From positions 229,659,643 to 229,723,642 of the forward strand of contig JBAIZL010000002.1 of NCBI GenBank assembly GCA_036971475.1: a stretch of DNA of 64,000 bases. Direction: 5' to 3'. This document shows positions 10,623 through 21,735 of the stretch, in pieces. The translations under genes were made by a program, and so were the position numbers. The DNA is from Prosapia bicincta. Taxonomy: Eukaryota > Arthropoda > Insecta > Hemiptera > Cercopidae. Positions within the stretch are counted from its first letter, which is position 1, and each line of letters starts with the position of its first letter. The notes beneath the pieces are model-generated. The model saw only the letters and a list, made by a program, of their open reading frames with translations, searched no databases and was not told the origin of the DNA.

Positions 10623-13600
10623 AGGTCCTGGACATTACGGTGGCATCGAACCAGATGGCTAGGTATGTACTAAATTGGCATGTGTCGGATGAACCATCTT
10701 CTTCTGACCACAGACATATTAGGTATGATATCTCCCTCAATCCAGCCATGCTTCGGCCAACCAGGGATCCAAGAAGAACAGACTGGGACTCCTACAGGAA
10801 GGACCTGGGTGTTTGGATTGAGGAGGTTGGATTGGAGTATGGTGAGAGGAGAGAGCTAGAAGACTCTGCCACATTGGTTGGCGAGGCTATAGCAGAATCC
10901 TTTACTGATAACTGCCCTCTCAGTGAGGGGAGAAAAGTAGGGGATCCGTCATGGTGGAATAAGAAGCTAGCCAAACTTCGGAAGACCACCAGGAGACTCT
11001 TTAATAGAGCAAAAAAGAACGGGGAGCGGGACAAGTATAGGAAAACACTAACCGAATACAACAGGGCAATTAGAGAAGCACGCAGGAAGTCCTGGAAAGA
11101 GTTTTGTCAAGAGCTTGACAAAACTCGGGAAGGGGCACGACTGCATAAAGTGCTCTCTAAGGACCCAGTTAACCCGGTGGGGATGCTAAGAACCCCACTG
11201 GGAAATATAACAGAAACTGCAGGGGAAACTGTGGAAGAATTAATCAGAACACATTTCCCTTGCAGTACTCTGAGGAAACTTTGGGGGAGCAGACACTGAA
11301 CCAGTTGCCAAACCCTCCACAAGACGTGGTAAGAGGGAGGACTGGGAAGTGGCAAGGAGGATAGTAACTCCACAAAGGGTAAGATGGGCTATAGGCACAT
11401 TTAAACCCTACAAATCTCCAGGTCCAGATGGGATCTATCCTGTGCTGCTGCAGCAGGGAATGGATATGCTGGTGCTGGTACTTACTAAATTATACAGGCT
11501 AAGCATTGCTCTAGGGCATGTGCCGGCAGCCTGGAAATCTGGTAAGGTGATCTTTATACCTAAGCCCACCGGTAACCAATCGGAAGGGAAAAGATACAGA
11601 CCTATTACACTCATGTCCTTTGTTCTTAAGGGACTTGAAAAACTGGTTGATAGGCATATTAGGGGGGGGGGTGGTTTGGCCATAAAACCACTGCATTGGA
11701 ACCAGTATGCTTATCAACCGGGGTAATCCTGCGAGGGAGCTCTTCATCAAGTGGTTGGTAGGATTGAGCAAATGATCGCTAAGAAATGTTGTGCAATTGG
11801 TGCCTTCCTTGACATTGAAGGGGCTTCCAATAACCCCTCAGTGGAGACGATGGTAAATGGTGCAAGACGTCATGGAGTAGATGCGACCACTTGTGGCTGG
11901 ATAAGTTCCATGTTAACAAACAGAAGCATTTCTGTAGAGGTGACAGGGGAGGTCAGAAGGGCGGAGACAAGTCTGGGCTGTGCACGGGGGGGGGGGGGGG
12001 GGGTTCTCTCTCCTCTATTGTGGTGCCTAGTGGTTGACAACCTTATTGAACTCCTGAATGAACAGGGGTACTTCTGTGTGGGATATGCGGACTACATAGT
12101 TGTTCTGATCCTGGGCAGATTCCCTGATACAGTCCTTGAGGTAATCAGAAATCCTCTACGACTGATTGAAGAGTGGTGTAATAAGGAGAACCTTAGGGTA
12201 AATCCGAAAAAGACTGCTCTTATTAACTTTACCAGACAGCGAAAAGATCTGATGACCAGGATGCCTCGCTTGTTTGGTGAATACCTTGAGTTTGTGGGGG
12301 AGGTGAAGTACCTGGGAGTTACTCTGGACAGGAAACTCACCTGGAACCCACATCTTGAGAGGACAGTTAACAGGGCCAAAAGGACACTGATGACAGTGAG
12401 AAGAATGGTAGGTAAGAAATGGGGACTGAAGCCATCAATGATGCACTGGATGTATCTGAGGGTGATAAGACCTATGATTACCTATGGAGCTCTGTTGTGG
12501 TGGACAAAGGCCAACCAGGCACAGACAAGAGCTCAACTGAGCTCTATCCAGGGATTGGCTTGTCTGTGCACACTGGGAGCGATGTCAACTACACCTGGTG
12601 CAGCAATGGAAGTAATGCCTAACCTCCCCCCCTTGAGCTTGTCCTTAGGGGAGAGGCAAGGCTGCCGGCATGGAGATTGCATAACTTGAACAACTGGGCT
12701 AATCTCCCAGATATTTCGGGACATATGAGTATCGAGTGCGTGGTCAAAGAACCCGTCTTGGAAATGGGCAGCGACCACATTACTCGAACGTTTGCACCTG
12801 ACCAGGCCCACCAAACTATGATGGAATGATCAGGGACAGTAACATCGGGAGCTCAGATCTGGTACACAGATGGCTTCAAGATGGACTTCGGCACTGGAGC
12901 GGGGGTGTATTGTAAAAACCCAAGGGTAAAACTAGTTTTTTTCCTTGGGGAGGCATACCTCTGTCTTTCAGGCAAAATATATGCTATAAATGCCTGTCTG
13001 GGAGAGATAGCGAGAAGGGGAGCACACAGGACCCGGATTGCTATTTTCTCCGACAGTCAGGCAGCAATTAAGGCACTAAACGGACATGTGGTCACCTCGG
13101 CCATAGTCAGGGAGTGCCTAAATAACCTACAAGCCCTGGCAAGGTACAATCAAATCAAGATAGGTTGGGTGCCAGGGCATAGGGGAATATTTGGAAATGA
13201 AGCCGCAGATACGCTGGCCAGAGAGGGGTCTTCGACTCCCCTGATTGGACCAGAACCGGCGGTAGGTATTTCCAAATCAATGGTCAAAATTGCAGTGCGT
13301 AGGTGGATGGCTGAGACACTGTGAGCACTGGATCAGGGCTGAAGGGATGAGACACAGTAAGCCAACCCTTAGGAAACCTTCCTTGGGGCTGCAGAAGAGT
13401 CTCATCTATCTGTCTAGGCAGGAAATGAGGATAGCCACAGATCTACTCACGGGACACTGTGGACTAAGGAAACATTTGCATAAAATGTGTATCTACAAAG
13501 ATGAACCAGTGTGTGCAGATTATGCGGTCAAGAACTGGAGACTGCCACACACATCATTTATAGATGTGAAGCACTTGCCGAGAGGCACTTCAACCTCTTT

Positions 13601-13772
13601 GGTGATAGTACAGCTCTGGTGGATGCTGAAGGTAAAACACTAGTCAGGAAACTCCTAAACCTGGTAAGAGGGAAGGGGCTATTTGACTAGATCAGGGAGG
13701 TAAGTACAATATACCTTAAGGTAGAAGTGCTTCGGGCAGTTTAAACCAGCTCCCAAGTTTAAAAAAAAAAAA
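10623..13772 (+). pseudogene. Non-LTR retrotransposon with RT and RNase H (5'-truncated)
   Basis: Flanked by a 12-bp target duplication and ending in poly(A) (13761-13772). It starts inside the end of the endonuclease domain (WHVSDEPSSSDHRHIRYDIS). A basic linker follows, then the RT (KSPGPDGIYPVLLQQG near 11415; YRPITLMSFVLKGLEKL near 11595; GAFLDIE near 11805; VLSPLLWCLVVDNL near 12005; YADY at 12084-12095). Next is RNase H: YTDGF near 12860, FSDSQAA near 13048 and VPGHRGIFGNEAAD near 13170. The C-terminal cysteine region follows (LTGHCGLRKHLHKM). The element belongs to the RNase H-bearing I/R1/LOA-like groups. Defects: 5' truncation, frameshift near 11270, TAA at 11724, further frameshifts near 12690 and 13320, and the catalytic YADD changed to YADY. 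G runs at 11663-11671 and 11988-12001 look expanded. Confidence 0.9.
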
Positions 13773-13784
13773 AACACTGATGTG
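13773..13784 (+). repeat. Target-site duplication, right copy
   Basis: AACACTGATGTG, identical to 10611-10622. It marks the point where the mariner sequence resumes. Confidence 0.9.
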
Positions 13785-13833
13785 GTAGGGGTATTGTTTG
13801 AAAGCGGAGTACATGCCATTTTCAGTGTGCAAC

Positions 13834-14886
13834 ATGGGTTGGGTTGGTAAGGATCGTGCATTTGTTGTAGAGTTTGTTAGTAACGGTGGTTTTGTGATTG
13901 CTACTCAGTGAGTGTTTCATATTCGATTCAAACTTATATGGTATATGATCGTGTTTCTGATAGGAAAACTATTCAACTGTGGGTGTCAAACTTTAGACAA
14001 ACGGGCTCAGCACTAAAAAGAAAACCTACTGACCGACCTTGGTCTGCAACAACACCGGAAAATGTGGCACGTGTGAGAACCTTCGTCCAAAAATCCCTAA
14101 GCCGTTTAGCATTTGAACATTTGGCTGCCCTACGATTATCCGATAGTGTAAGAAGAATTATTCATAGAGAGCTTAATATCCACCCATTGAAAATGATGGT
14201 TACCCAGCAATTAATTGAGAACGATTTTGAAACTCACAGAGCTGTGTGTGAGGAAATTCTTCAGAACATTCCTCCTGGTGCTTTGTCTACTGTAAACAAA
14301 CAGAATTATCGCTACCAAGCAGCAGAGAACTCTTGAGAACTTCATCAGGGACCACTACACAGCCCTCATGTGACAATTTGGTGCCCCATTGCTGAATGTT
14401 TTGTGTGAGGACCGTATTTTTTCGAAGAAGGTGACCAAACGGTAGTAGTTAATTCAAATCGTTACTGTCACATGGTAGAGACCTTCCTCCGACCTCATCT
14501 AAACCAGTTCATTGTAAACCATGAAGAGCAAGAAGTTTGGTTCCAGCAAGACGGAGCTGCATTTCACACTTCTTGGCGTTCTATAGAAATGTTGAGGGAG
14601 TTGGTTCTTGGATGCCTTGTCTCTTTGCAAGGTGACATTGTCTGGCCCCTAAGGTTGCCTGATTTATTGTCTTGTGATTTTTTTTCTTTGGGGACACTTA
14701 AGGTCTGAAATGTTCAAACATTGCCCCACAAAACTGTAAGCACTTAAAGAGGCAATCATCCAGGAAGTGGCAGTCATTCCAAGAGAAATGACAGACACAA
14801 AAATGAAGAACTTCCAGGAAATACTTCATAAATGTATCAACTATGGAGGACGTCATTTAGCGAATATAATTTTTAAAACAAAGTAA
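13834..14886 (+). pseudogene. Mariner-family transposase (DUF4817-type HTH + DDE), broken
   Basis: The presumed start ATG at 13834 gives MGWVGKDRAFVVEFV. After a frameshift the frame beginning 13908 gives KTIQLWVSNFRQTGSALKRK and LRLSDSVRRIIHRELNIHPL, an N-terminal helix-turn-helix region common in insect mariner-family proteins. Near 14275-14300 the text jumps from NIPPGAL to TVNKQNYRY. The block that normally holds the first catalytic Asp (a DEAHF-like motif) is missing, apparently by a short deletion. The middle Asp survives in WFQQDGAAFHT (near 14540), and the third region reads WPLRLPDLLSCDFF. The C-terminal part KNFQEILHKCINYGGRHLAN follows in another frame to TAA at 14884-14886. Stops and frameshifts make it non-functional. 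Confidence 0.82.
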
Positions 14887-14997
14887 TGTAAAACGGCATA
14901 GTATTCATTGTTCACCAATAAAAGTATGTTTTCTGTATCTGTCTTAATTTTTTGTAACTATGTTTTAAAATGAGGGAGGTTTTATTGCCAGACCCTG

Positions 14998-15500
14998 TAT
15001 ATTGCCTAAAGGCAATGTGCTAGATCACAAAATGTATCTACCACTTCATCAACTGCAGTAAATTTGCCAACAGCATAATACTTGACAGTTTTTTTCAAAT
15101 TGTTCCAATAAATTATAAATACAAGCCCGCCTAACCAAGATATTTTCCTCTGCCACTGTATTATGTGGTCAAATAATAAAACTCAAAGTAAAAATTTGTA
15201 CTGATAAAGTTACGGTTTGAACCAAAATAACCGAAAACTTGAATTGAAATAACTAGAGAAAAAACTATATTTGTTTTTACTTATATACCGTTTCCTTATA
15301 TTACTTTGTGCAACACTTTCACTTTTTAATCTCTTTGCCAATGAAATGTCTTGAGTGTCATTAGTGATTCAGTAAAAACAGAATTTTCCAGATAATGGTC
15401 ATTATCTTCTTAGCGGTCGATTACTTTATGATCCTCATTATTGTCTTCTAATTTCTTTAAATACGTATAACAAAAATATCATCTCCTTCAACATTAATCT
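14998..15500 (-). pseudogene. piggyBac transposase relic, N-terminal half
   Basis: This is the other half of the relic at 10045-10549. On the minus strand, IYNLLEQFEKNCQ and then VGKFTAVDEVVDTF (15130 to 15040) match the piggyBac block containing the first catalytic Asp (...TVDE...). AFRQY at 15010-14999 is exactly where the mariner entered. Further upstream (15470 to 15340) is an acidic stretch with EDNNEDHKVIDR, as expected for the piggyBac N-terminus. Many stops and frameshifts. No TTAA end was identified. Confidence 0.75.
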
Positions 15501-16518
15501 CTATTTTTTCTTTTGCCCAACTGTTGTAAAAAATAAGCTGCCTCACAAAAGGCACCAGTTGGCCTTTAAACATCACACTCTTCTAGTTCCGCACTACATA
15601 TTAGTTTATTTACTCTTTCTTATTCTTTTAGATCAATGTGAAAACAGATTAACACTAAATAATTGTTTTAATATGTACACAAGTTAAATCATTAGTTAAT
15701 CTACAATATCACTATTCAGGTAAAAACTAAAATTACAAATAATTTTTTTTCAAAATGTGAAAAGTGGCACAGATATTTACTCCAAGATATTAGTAATACG
15801 AGAGATAGCATGTGGATGAATTCCCAGGGGCAGTGAATAATTCTCTAACAGAAACTAAATAACTTGTAAAACGAGTGTGGTCTGAGAGTTTCTAGAAAGA
15901 GTCTTATGAAGTATACGGAGTTGATGACTGCAGACAGTGCACTCAAATAATAAATAATACCACAGAGAAAAACTCTACTGCGCTACTTCTGATGGGCCAA
16001 GCAATGTTTATTACATTTGCTTAATATGATGTCATTAAAATATTATAAAGAAGTAGCCAAATATCATTTACATAGACATGTCTTTTGAAAACCAAATCAG
16101 TTTGTATCAGAATAAAACTCCATCAATGATATTTCCTTCTATTTTATCTGGAAACCCAATCCACAAAGCAAATTTTAGTCACAAAACATTGATTTAATCA
16201 CTCATTTTTTTACATATTTACATGGTCTTCATTATAAAGTTTGTTTTTCAAAATTGCTGTAGAAGTATCATGTTATCTGAAATTATACCCTTTCTTATGG
16301 AGCAACTGATAGGAAAATTTTGATTATAGAGTTTTGCAATTAGTTTACCGCTATTAACACTTGAACTAATCTGTGATTTAAATTCTTAATCTACCAAACA
16401 AGCATTTTAGTATTATTAGTAAATATTAAGTTTGTATCCAGGAAAGTTGCTGAATGTTTTAATAAGTCCCAAAGTTCATAATTTATTAATGTATTCCAAA
16501 CAACATTATTATTTTTAT
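15501..16518. other. AT-rich non-coding stretch
   Basis: No recognisable gene or terminal repeat. It may include the decayed end of the piggyBac relic, whose terminal repeats could not be found. Confidence 0.4.
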
Positions 16519-16522
16519 TTAA

Positions 16523-18872
16523 CCCTCAAGGATGCACGCTGTTGTAAAAAGTACAACAGTTTTAATATTTTGCTTCTTGTTGAAACCTGTTGGTAGTTAT
16601 TTGTTCAAATCACCGTTCTATTCCTCTATTGGCCCCCGCCCCACAACTCTTATCAGTTGTCATCAATGTCTTTATTCTATCAACATAGCCTCAGTGTGCG
16701 ATTAGTTCTGGTGAGTCATCACTGTTGTACAAAATACAACGCGCCTTCTGACGTTTTTATTTTTTCGGTGCAGTTTTTTTTCTACATGATGGAATGTAAG
16801 TTTTTATACACATTTTTTTAAAGAATTATGAAATTATTTGCTTTGTTCAATATTTTTATAAATTTTCATGTTTTTAGGAGTGAATTTGGAAGACATTCCA
16901 AAAATTTTACAGGATCTTTCTGATGAAGAAATTGATAACGCTGATTTTATTGAAAGTGACGATGATCTGAGCGATGGTGAAGCTGAAAAAAGTGATCATA
17001 ACTCAGAAAGTGAATTGGAAGGTGGTTCCTGTGATAGTGATGAGACTTAAAGTGAGTGTGAAGAGGGCGATGAAGAATTGTTTTCTGGTAAAGACAAAGT
17101 GACGAAGTGGAGTAAGACTAGGATTAGTAAAAGTTCAAAAACCAAAAAGCACAACATAATAAAAATATTTCCCGGCCCTAAACAATGTGTTAGAGATGTT
17201 GAGAGCCAGTGTGACACTTTTTTCAAGTTTATTAGTGTTGACATGATTGACGGTATTTTACATCATACTAATGCATACTTGGATACAATCAGAGATAATT
17301 TTTCACGTCCACGGGATAGCAGTATAATAAGTAGATCAGAATTTATGGCATTTTTTGGAATTCTATTTCATTTAGGAGTCAAAAAAGCCAACATGACTAG
17401 CGTGAAAGAGTTGTGGGCAAGTGACGGGGCTGGAATGCCACTAATAAGAGCTGCAATGGGGTACAAACGATTTTTACTAATTTTTAGGTGCTTAAGGTTT
17501 GATAACCGCCAAACAAGAGAACAAAGAAGGCAAAATGACAAGTTGGCAGCTATTAGATCAATTCTGAATAAATTTATTGAGAATATTCAACAATTATAAT
17601 GTAAGCGAATTCGCCACAATTGACGAAATATTAAACCCATTTCAAGGTCGTTGCTCTTGGAAACAATACATTTCGTCCAAGCCGGCGAAATACGGTATAA
17701 AATTGTTTGCTCTTTGTGACACAAAGACATTTTATTGTGCCAATTTAGAAGTTTATGTAGGCAAACTACAACCTGGACCTTATGAGACTTCGAACACTCC
17801 TTTAGATATAGTGAAACGTCTAGTAGTTCCCATTCAAAATTCGAATAGAAACATTACAACCGACAACTGGTACACTTCCATGCCACTAGCTAGTTATTTG
17901 TTGGAGAAAAATCTAACACTGATTGGCACTCTACATAAGAACAAACAGGAAATTCCACCAGAATTTCTGCCTAATAAAACCAATCAGCCAAGTACTTCCT
18001 TGTTTGGGTTCCAAAATGATTGAACCATGGTCTCATATACGACAAAAAAAATAAAGCTGTAATATTGATTTCGACTATGCACGACTCAGATGATGTTGAC
18101 GAACAAACAAATAAGCCAGAAATTATATTGCAGTACAACAGAACGAAAGGTGGAGTTGATAGTAATGACCAGCTTTGTGCTACATTTAGCGATGCCCGGA
18201 GGACAAGAAGATGGCCAGTTGCATTATTTTTTGCTCTGATAAACATTGCTGGGGTCAACTCACAAGTAATTTTTTCATTTGTAAGAGCAAACGATGCCCC
18301 GAAATTTCACAGAATTTTTCTGAAAGAGTTAGGAAATGGTCTGATGAAAGAAGAGCTTATTAATAGATCAAAAATACCATCACTTCCGATTGTCATTAGA
18401 GCGTTTTTACAAAAGAAGTATGAAACTCTGCAACCTCAACAATCAGGACCAACACCAAAAAAGGCAAGGGGTACATGTGTACAGTGGGGAAGAAAAAAAA
18501 ACTCTTCAACAACAAAGATTTGTATTAGTTGCAAATGCTTCATTTGCGGATCTCGCAGCGTTACCACTATTACTTGTTTCAAATGTGCGAATAAAATTCA
18601 AACTGAAGAGTCTGAGTAAATGTTTGAGTTCTGTTTGAAATAAAAAAGTTTTATTCATTTTTAATTATTTTATTAATTTTTATCCTGATGACGTCACATG
18701 AAACATTTAATTTTGACTTATTTTGTTAAACCATACAACAATTCAACAGAAATTTTAGAAAACTTTTAATAACTCGATTGAAAGTTAAGGAAAATGTAGA
18801 AAACCGAGATGTTGTATAAAATACAACAACGCGCCTACTTACGTTAGATAAAAAGGTGCGCGTGCATGAGGG
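16523..18872 (+). mobile_element. piggyBac-type element with TTAA duplications
   Basis: The left end is TTAA|CCCTCAAGGATGCACGC (TTAA at 16519-16522). The right end is GCGTGCATGAGGG|TTAA (TTAA at 18873-18876). The terminal repeat CCCTCA...TGCACGC and the exact TTAA on both sides are diagnostic of piggyBac insertion. A subterminal motif, GTTGTA(C/T)AAAATACAAC followed by GCGCC, occurs at 16723-16750 and 18811-18838 in the same orientation, with a related palindrome at 16540-16559. The element is 2350 bp, the expected size, and encodes one broken transposase. Confidence 0.92.
16868..18619 (+). pseudogene. piggyBac transposase, recently inactivated
   Basis: Nearly the whole protein can be read. 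The N-terminus is acidic (LSDEEIDNADFIESDDDLSD). The catalytic domain has the three expected aspartates in TIDEILNPF (GAC 17622-17624), TTDNWYTSMPLA (GAC 17862-17864) and KGGVDSNDQL (GAT 18158-18160). The cysteine-rich C-terminus (CISCKCFICGS, CFKCANK) should form the zinc-binding domain. Lesions are few: an in-frame TAA at 17048, a 1-nt frameshift near 17592, TGA at 18021 and a slip in the A8 run at 18043-18050. It sits alone inside well-preserved TTAA-flanked ends. piggyBac proteins cut and paste DNA precisely at TTAA. Few lesions suggest fairly recent death. Confidence 0.92.
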
Positions 18873-18889
18873 TTAATCACTTTAACAAT

Positions 18890-19005
18890 AGTTTATGACT
18901 ATCCGAACTTTAAATTTTGTAAATTTGTTAAGACTTAATGAGAAAGAACGTTTTTGATAGCTATGTGGCGATCTCCATCAGTGTCTTCTGATTGGAGATG
19001 TTGGG
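18890..19005 (-). repeat. PLE tail (family 2), minus strand
   Basis: Read on the minus strand it gives ACTGATGGAGATCGCCACAT, then CTATCAAAAACGTTC. GTTCGGATAGTCATAAAC follows and the end is GTTAAAGTGATTAA. This is the same 3' tail as at 9890-10045. The TTAA at its outer edge (18873-18876) is the duplication of the preceding piggyBac, so the piggyBac appears to have landed at or beside the tail's terminal TTAATCAC. Confidence 0.7.
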
Positions 19006-19193
19006 TCAAGCAGATATTTTTATATAAATATTTTTATTTGTTTTTCCCAGCCAATAAAACTGATTCCTCCTATGTTTGGTACTTCTCCACATAGAAAATA
19101 TGCTAAATAAGCATTTTCTTTCCTATCTAGTTCTGTATTTTTGTCATGAAATATTGAAGTTGTTTCAGAGTTTGCAGTATATTTTTAAAACTA

Positions 19194-20217
19194 CAGTGAA
19201 ACCCCTTAAATCCGAACTAATTGCGGCTATAGCCTGTTCGGATTTGCCGAAAAAGGTTCGGATTAGCTGTGCATTTTGCATTTGACAGATGTGCGTTTCT
19301 TTATTAACATTAATATTAGAGCATTTATTACATATTTCTGTATAAAAAATAGAACAGTTTTGCAGTGCTATAAGTGAAAAGTCTATGGAACAATGCCATC
19401 ACGCAATAGTTACTGTGAATGAAAAAATTTATGAGGCTGTATTTGTATGGTTTAAACCAGAAAGTTCCTATTAGTGTCCCATTAATACAAGAAAAGGCGT
19501 TACAGTTAAACAAATTAATGAATTGATTTGAAATTTACTGTTAATAGATGGTTGGATAAATAGAAGAGAAGGCACGGAATTAGACAACTAACTGTAAGCG
19601 GGGAGAAGTTATCAGCTGATAATCTTGCTGCAACAGAATATTTAGACGAATTCACAGATTTGATTTAGTATGAAAATTACTCACCCCAGCAAGTGTATAA
19701 CGCGTACGAGACTGGATTGAATTTTAAAGCCCTTCCTACTAAAAGTCTTGCTTTTAAAGAGGAATCTTCTGTTCCAGGCTTTAAAACATTATTTGAAGAA
19801 GATTGTTATATATCAATAATGTTATGCTAATGCGACGGTGGTGCAACATCGCATCCTCGGGAAAATTTACGTCTCTTCGCCAGATCAAGATTACTGATTT
19901 TAAGTGAAAAATATAGTTAAGTGTTTGTATCTTTTCTTTTTAAGTGAAACATATAGTTTAGTGTGTCCTTTTTATTTTTATTTTACTGTCAATAAATTCT
20001 ATGTTAATGAAGTGATATAGTAGTACAATATAGGACTTTGTATTATATCATGTTTTTACAGTGTCAATTCCAATATATTACACATTTCAGTCCTTTTTTA
20101 CATAAGTGGCAAACTTTCAGTACATACTTCATTAAATTTTGGATACTTGTTTAAAATTTGGTTTTCATCAAATTATGTTTGGATTTTGCGGGGGTTAGGA
20201 TTTGAGGGGTTCTACTG
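19194..20217 (+). mobile_element. Tigger/pogo element with TA duplication
   Basis: The left end is TA|CAGTGAAACCCCTTAAATCC. The right end, reverse complemented, is CAGTAGAACCCCTCAAATCC followed by TA. A palindrome of TTCGGAT units follows the left end. Length 1024 bp. It contains the decayed transposase described next. Confidence 0.85.
19415..19895 (+). pseudogene. Tigger/jerky-like transposase remnant
   Basis: Piecewise translation gives VFVWFKPESS, PLIQEKA-like residues, RQLTVSGEKLSADNLAATEY (19585-19640, with shifts) and SPQQVYNAYETGLNF (19687-19730; the Asp of the usual NADETG is here Y). It continues with PTKSLAFKEESSVPGFK (19735-19785). This is the CENP-B-type DNA-binding region and the start of the DDE domain of pogo/Tigger transposases. 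Stops are frequent, the first catalytic Asp is lost and the later DDE part is barely recognisable. Confidence 0.72.
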
Positions 20218-21733
20218 TATTACTTATCTGAGGGATCTCTTTGCCTTCTTGGGTAAGATCAATGTTGTAATTGTTACTTTGTAATTACCTAGAACTTAAA
20301 TTCAGTTTCAGCAGCTTTCTTTATCGGGTTTAAAATTTCATTTGATGTTTCTCACTCTTTAACACTGCACCGATTTTGTTGTTCCTGATATTCAGCAAAT
20401 CTTTAATGTTAAAACAGTAACATCACAGATTTGACAAACTCATAATTAATTAAAGTGAACTTTAAAAAAAAATTCTATTGATCAGCTTAGTCTAATCAGA
20501 AATGTTTTGTCTCCGTGTTTTTTTTTAATACTTCAAGTTTGTGTAAGCCTTTAGAATTATCCAACATGAAACATGATAACACTTTTCCTCATTGATCAGT
20601 CTGATCTGATTACTTTCATTAAACAAGTCATCTCTTGCAACAAAAACAGTTTGTTTAAAATAATAATATCAAGAAATTAGGTTGTAACTCATAATACTTA
20701 CATAAATGTTGACATTTTTCCATTAATTAAGTTCACAGAGGCTGGTTGTAAACAGAAACTATCCCTAGAAATTTAAATATTATTATTGAAATTTTAGTCA
20801 TCATATCTTCTATTTGAGGCTTGAAATCACTTTTAATTTAATTTTACAAAGTAATTTTATGTCACCCGTTTGAGGTTATCAGCATGTCACTCTGTCCCTT
20901 GAGGCGTGACACTGAAACTAATAATTTATTTCCATAAAAACTTCATCAAATATCGTGTACAACCAGTAGATATGTTTAAAACCATCAGAAGTATGAAATC
21001 TTTGATATTTTTGTAAATAGAAAATATTTTTTACCCAGTGTACCATTTGATCAAATTAACGACAATCAAGAACAGCATCATCAATTCCTGTGCTTTCCGA
21101 GTCAGATTCAGAACTAAAATTACTATCAAACTCTTTTTCATTGCTATCTCAGAATTATAAATGTAGTGTAAAATACATAAAACCATAATCAATAGTATGT
21201 AATAAAATATGATTTTCAATAAAACCGTGGTCGCAAATATTTCAAGGTCACAAATAAAAGCCTATGCAGACTATAACACTTAACTCTCCCTACAATCTGA
21301 CACAACTGACATTGTCCTTCTGCAACAGCTCAGAACAGATTAAAATAGTAAATAAAGTCCAGCTATTCCAACCAGTTCTGGGTAGCCTGTTCATTGCACA
21401 TTAGCTGTCATCTGGAATTGGGTAAACCACAACAAATGTGTTAAGGCATAAATAGGTCAATGTTTTAATTGATCAACATTACATCTTATTCGCTTGCCCA
21501 GGGTTATTTGGATGTTGATTTCCTAAATATCCTTATTTTACTTATAAAAGTAAAATTGATCCTCTCTTAGAATTTTGAGACATGTAATAAAGCAAGCTTT
21601 CAGTACCAAGGGAGGATTTTCAGGGTAATTCGTTTTTGGTACAAAAATAGAGCACACAATGAGCAGTAAATTGACCATATTGGGGTATTTTGGTATAAAA
21701 ACTTATATATGGTTTTGGTACAAAACCCTCAAT
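20218..21733. other. AT-rich non-coding stretch
   Basis: About 1.5 kb in which I recognise no gene, repeat or element end. Confidence 0.5.
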
Positions 21734-21735
21734 TA

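Larger units (their letters stand above)
10550..14997 (+). mobile_element. Mariner-family element, itself interrupted by a retrotransposon
   Basis: The ends are CAGGGTCCGGCAATAAAACC at 10550 and, in reverse complement, CAGGGTCTGGCAATAAAACC at 14997. The right flank is TA, the left is CA (a mutated TA). The element sits inside a piggyBac relic whose two halves lie just outside these ends. Its own sequence is split after 10622 by a 3.15-kb non-LTR retrotransposon (10623-13772) and resumes at 13785. Without that insert it is about 1.3 kb, the usual mariner size. Confidence 0.85.
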
